Below the pieces are notes generated by a model. That model searched no databases. It saw nothing but the letters and a program-made list of their open reading frames with translations, and had not been told where the DNA came from. Made by a program: the position numbers and the translations under genes. Below are positions 5,786 through 9,134 of a stretch of DNA of 9,134 nucleotides, piece after piece. Position 1 is the first letter of the stretch. Each line of letters starts with the position of its first letter. Source of the DNA: Planctomycetota bacterium (GTDB lineage Bacteria; Planctomycetota; SKW154); the NCBI GenBank assembly GCA_026418755.1, contig JAOAAR010000051.1, forward strand, positions 1 through 9,134, given 5' to 3'.

Positions 5786-8659
5786 TTAGAGGTTTGCAAG
5801 AGGGCGTTTCCACGCGTTGCGCAGGTTTTCAAGAACCTCCTCTACCACCACATTCCCCATAATCCCCCGTATTCTTACGACAGGCTCTCTGACAGTTTTC
5901 CCGAGTAAACCGAAAGGAATGCCATCAAGCAGTTTCTCAAACTCCTGTCTTGCATCCTGCGCTACCTCAACAATAAGCCTGCTACAACTCTCCGAGAAGA
6001 GAATAAAATCATCCCTTTTTCTCTTTCCTTCATAAGGGACATCTTTGAGAGAGATTTCTGCTCCGATACCCCCTCCGAACGCCATCTCCGCAAGCGCCAC
6101 TGCCAGCCCTCCTTCTGAGCAATCATGACAGGCAAAAACAAATCCGCTTGTTATCGCTTTATGGAGTGCTTTATAAGTTTTGAGTGCAATATCCGGCTGC
6201 ACTCTCGGAACATTTTTTCCAAGCGCTCCGTAAAGTCTGTAATACTCCGAGCCTCCCAACTCCTCTTTTGTTAATCCTACCAAGTAGATAGGATTTTCTG
6301 CTTCTTTGAAGTCGCTCGTTACAGTCTTTGTCACATCCTCAACGATTCCCAATGCAGAAATCAGAAGCGTATGGGGAATTTTGATGCGAACCTTTCCAGC
6401 AACGAACTCGTTGTTCAGGCTGTCTTTTCCGCTGATGAACGGCGCTCCGAACGCTTTTGCATAATCGTAGCAAGCATCACAAGCACGCACAAGTGCCCCC
6501 AATACCTCCGCATCGTCCGTCCTCCCCCAGCAGAAATTGTCCAACAGAGAGATTCTTTCCGGGTCTGCACCCACCGCTACAGCGTTTCTTATAGCCTCGT
6601 CTATAGCCGCTGCAGCCATCCAGTAAGGGTCAATTTTCCCATATTGGGGGCATATCCCACAAGATAAAGCCACCCCTTTCCTTCTTCCTAACACAGGTAG
6701 AATAACCGCCGCATCCGAAGGAGCGTCCCTTAAGGCGCCTACTAGCGGCTTCACTACAGTGCGCGCCTGAACTTCGTGGTCGTACTGACGCACTACCCAC
6801 TCCTTGGAGGCTATGTTATAAGACGAAAGAAGCGCCAGAAGAACCCCCGTATACTGAGACTTCCTCGGAATTTTTGGCTCTTTCAGTTGACTTCTCTTAA
6901 AAACCGCTTTCCTGAGGACTCTTGGCAGCCCTTTATGCAGAAACTCCATATCAAGGTTCGCTACCTCGTTACCCTCGTAATAAAGCCGCAATCTGCCATC
7001 TCCTGTGAACTCGCCTATATCCGTCGCCTCCACATCCTCGGAGCGGAACAACTCAAACAACCTTTCCGTCTTCTCCTGCGGCACGGAGAGAATCATCCTC
7101 TCCTGCGCCTCCGAAATCCAGATTTCTGTGTAAGAAAGCCCAGAATACTTGAGCGGCACACGCTCGAGATTCACCTTGACTCCCAATTCCGCCCCCATCT
7201 CGCCTACCGCACTGCTTAAACCGCCACCCCCACAGTCCGTAATCGCATTGTATAACCCTTCATCCCGCGCTTTTATTAAAACATCAAGGAATGCTTTTTC
7301 AGTGATGGCGTTCCCTATCTGCACCGCGCCTGATGATATCTTCTCACTCTCTTCACTTAATTGTAGTGATGCGAAAGTGACTCCGTGGATTCCGTCCCGT
7401 CCAGTCCTCCCACCGACCAGAACAATCCTGTCTCCCACTTTCGGTCTCTTGAAACTTTTCTCCTTCGGAAGCAGTCCTAGGGTGCCACAATAGACAAGTG
7501 GATTTCCAATGTAAAGCGGGTCAAAGAGAACTGCGCCGTTCACCGTCGGGATTCCCATCCTGTTGCCATAGTCGCGCACCCCCGCAACAACCCCCTTCAT
7601 CACTCGCTTCGGATGAAGGCATCCAGGCGGCAACTCCGAATAACTTGTATCAGGAGGAGCAAAGCAAAAAACATCCGTATTCGCGATTGGCTCTGCGCCT
7701 AATCCAGTTCCTAATGGGTCTCTAATGACACCGCCTATACCTGTCGCCGCTCCACCGTATGGCTCGATTGCGCTCGGATGATTGTGAGTCTCCACTTTGA
7801 AACAAAGATTATATTTCTCGTCAAACTCGATGATTCCCGCATTATCCTTGAACACCAGAACGCACCATTCTTTCTTTAACTCTTCAGTCGCTCTCATTAT
7901 CGTATTCTTAAGAAGATTATCTATCATCCTGCTTTTTCTTCCCTCTTTGTAAAGAATCTTCCCACGCATCGTTTTATGAACACAGTGTTCGCTCCAGGTC
8001 TGCGCCAGTGTCTCAAGTTCGCAGTCCGTTGGCTCTCTTCCCTCCTTCTTGAAATACGCAGCAATCGCTCTCATCTCCTCGAGGCTTAATGAGAGCATCC
8101 CCTCTCTGCTGATTTTCAAGAGTTCAGAATCTCTCTTTCCTTTAAGAGGAACTGTTGTGAGACGGAACTGATAAGGCGGCGGCTCTTTCGCCAAAGCCAA
8201 CTTTTTCCTGCCGAAATGAACCTCGTCAATCACATCATTCGCCAGGATGCGCCGCACAATTTCTCTTAACTCTTTCTCCGAAATCCTCCCTTTCAATAAA
8301 AATTTCTTTGCAGTCCGCACCCGCCTCGCACCAAGCCCCACCTCCTTCAGCGCTTTCTCTATCGTCAACGCCACAGGGTCCATCACCCCCGCCCGCCGCG
8401 CCACCTGCACAAGATTGTAAACCTTCTCATCAAGCACCGATGCGTCAAGTGCAAACTTCTCAACAACCGCATCCGCCAATAACTCCCTACCAATCCATCT
8501 CAACTCCTTCTTAGTGTATTCTCCGTCTATCACAAAGACTCGCACCACGCGCACCTCAGAGACGCTCTCGATTCCCAAATCCCTTATTCCGCTCAATATC
8601 CCTTCCGCTTCTGCATCAGACAACCCTTCTTTGTATGTCACCTCCAAGTGATGAACCAT
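5786..8659 (-). CDS. purL: FGAM synthase, PurL with N-terminal PurS-like domains
   Basis: The enzyme converts FGAR, glutamine and ATP to FGAM, the step after PurN. The 957-residue chain is longer than the roughly 600-740 residues of stand-alone PurL and shorter than the roughly 1300-residue single-chain PurL; no glutaminase domain is present, so a separate PurQ is expected elsewhere. Residues 1-70 and about 80-150 look like two PurS-type units (LADAVVEKF and LANDVIDEVHF close each). The linker and catalytic part follow: WSEHC at 222-226, KVETHNHPSAIEPYGG from 288 (ATP and metal site), DCGGGGLSSA at 475-484, SEAQERM at 516-522, GKDSL at 744-748 and DCSEGGLA at 846-853. The internal duplication of the AIRS-like fold is visible as two halves (about 270-580 and 645-945). 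ATG at 8659 follows AAGGAG with an 8-nt spacer. PurS-PurL fusions of this length occur in some other bacterial groups, to my recollection. Confidence 0.95.
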   Translation of the reverse strand: MVHHLEVTYKEGLSDAEAEGILSGIRDLGIESVSEVRVVRVFVIDGEYTKKELRWIGRELLADAVVEKFALDASVLDEKVYNLVQVARRAGVMDPVALTIEKALKEVGLGARRVRTAKKFLLKGRISEKELREIVRRILANDVIDEVHFGRKKLALAKEPPPYQFRLTTVPLKGKRDSELLKISREGMLSLSLEEMRAIAAYFKKEGREPTDCELETLAQTWSEHCVHKTMRGKILYKEGRKSRMIDNLLKNTIMRATEELKKEWCVLVFKDNAGIIEFDEKYNLCFKVETHNHPSAIEPYGGAATGIGGVIRDPLGTGLGAEPIANTDVFCFAPPDTSYSELPPGCLHPKRVMKGVVAGVRDYGNRMGIPTVNGAVLFDPLYIGNPLVYCGTLGLLPKEKSFKRPKVGDRIVLVGGRTGRDGIHGVTFASLQLSEESEKISSGAVQIGNAITEKAFLDVLIKARDEGLYNAITDCGGGGLSSAVGEMGAELGVKVNLERVPLKYSGLSYTEIWISEAQERMILSVPQEKTERLFELFRSEDVEATDIGEFTGDGRLRLYYEGNEVANLDMEFLHKGLPRVLRKAVFKRSQLKEPKIPRKSQYTGVLLALLSSYNIASKEWVVRQYDHEVQARTVVKPLVGALRDAPSDAAVILPVLGRRKGVALSCGICPQYGKIDPYWMAAAAIDEAIRNAVAVGADPERISLLDNFCWGRTDDAEVLGALVRACDACYDYAKAFGAPFISGKDSLNNEFVAGKVRIKIPHTLLISALGIVEDVTKTVTSDFKEAENPIYLVGLTKEELGGSEYYRLYGALGKNVPRVQPDIALKTYKALHKAITSGFVFACHDCSEGGLAVALAEMAFGGGIGAEISLKDVPYEGKRKRDDFILFSESCSRLIVEVAQDARQEFEKLLDGIPFGLLGKTVREPVVRIRGIMGNVVVEEVLENLRNAWKRPLANL

Positions 8660-8723
8660 TACTTTTACTCCTTAAGAATTCGTCGAAAAGAGCGGCAGAA
8701 AAGAAGAGCCGAACCGGAACTCT

Positions 8724-9134
8724 CTATTTCGGATGTTTTGGCATCTTCGGCTGCCTCTTCTGCGGAGAAAGATACCACACCCCTTCTTTCTCCACAAAAT
8801 CCCATTCATCCGTTCTCGCCTCCGTCACACTCCCTTCTTTTGTGCTTCTTTGAGTCTCCGTATACACTCTCACAGTCGCACGCTCTTTCTCTATCTCTAT
8901 ACTCTCCGCTCTTGCCTCTTTGAATTCAATAAGAGCAAGCCCTATACCGATAAGCCCCAGAAACCGCTGTACCGACTCGCTCTTCCTCAGTTCAGGGTCC
9001 ACATAGTTCATCAAATCCGCAATTTTCTTCTGCTTCAAAAGGCTCGTCATTTCTTCAACCCGTTTATGAAGAGTACGGTATCTCTTCACCTCGTTCCTCA
9101 AACCCTCCCGTTTTTTGAGCAAATCCTCTGCCTC
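8724..9134 (-). CDS. Hypothetical protein, C-terminal part (runs off right edge)
   Basis: The frame is open to the window edge, so the true start is probably outside; an in-frame TTG at 9122 has no convincing SD. The visible 136 residues start with a charged helical, possibly coiled-coil segment (about 1-45). Next come a short DPELRKSESVQRFLG stretch and alternating strands ending in EWDFVEKEGVWYLSP, with a Lys/Pro-rich tail. The pattern of helix, strands and a closing W..V...G.WYL motif resembles small NTF2-like (SnoaL-type) domains, but this is only a shape argument. It lies 64 nt upstream of purL in the same direction with no visible terminator between, so co-transcription is likely. A function in purine synthesis is not implied. 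Confidence 0.7.
   Translation of the reverse strand, partial: EAEDLLKKREGLRNEVKRYRTLHKRVEEMTSLLKQKKIADLMNYVDPELRKSESVQRFLGLIGIGLALIEFKEARAESIEIEKERATVRVYTETQRSTKEGSVTEARTDEWDFVEKEGVWYLSPQKRQPKMPKHPK

Noticed and set aside
51..8535. The 15-mer CTCCGTCTATCACAA occurs at 51-65 and again at 8521-8535.
   Set aside because: Both copies encode VIDG on the minus strand, in pyrC and in purL, in the same frame. A shared short peptide with the same codons explains it; no other copies or flanking similarity were seen.

Overview
The window is a compact bacterial housekeeping region. Shine-Dalgarno (SD) motifs are clear, genes abut or overlap, and GTG/TTG starts are frequent. I see no rRNA, tRNA, CRISPR array, insertion sequence or phage gene. 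The organism cannot be named from this stretch. The long PurS-PurL fusion and the type III pantothenate kinase point away from enteric bacteria and are compatible with planctomycete-like, deltaproteobacterial or related lineages; this is inference only.

Layout: positions 1-4948 hold a leftward (minus-strand) gene train. In transcription order it is a putative lipoprotein of unknown function, plsY (acyl-phosphate glycerol-3-phosphate acyltransferase), coaX (type III pantothenate kinase), an MnmE-like GTPase, pyrR, pyrB and the first 64 codons of pyrC. A near-consensus promoter (TTGACA, 16 bp, TAAAAT) lies just upstream of the lipoprotein gene. From plsY to pyrC the genes overlap by 44, 8, 17 and 38 nt, or are separated by 1 nt, so co-transcription and translational coupling are very likely. 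The only sizeable gap is 89 nt between the lipoprotein gene and plsY.

Positions 5131-5769 carry purN on the plus strand, divergent from the lipoprotein gene and convergent with purL, with only 16 nt between the two stop codons. Positions 5786-8659 carry a long minus-strand purL whose N-terminus holds two PurS-like segments. Upstream of purL, running off the right edge, is the C-terminal part of a small unknown protein that may have an NTF2-like fold.

Functionally, the window gathers early de novo pyrimidine synthesis (PyrB, PyrC, with PyrR), two steps of purine synthesis (PurN, PurL), entry into CoA synthesis (CoaX) and entry into phospholipid synthesis (PlsY). The points most worth a second look are: (1) the MnmE-like GTPase keeps its G motifs, potassium-site Asn and catalytic Glu but stops before the C-terminal Cys motif needed for tRNA modification; (2) PyrR keeps its PRPP site but has replaced most residues mapped as RNA contacts in Bacillus PyrR, and no pyr leader is visible; (3) the pyrimidine-rich character of the plus strand persists through purN, so the composition follows the DNA strand and not the gene direction.
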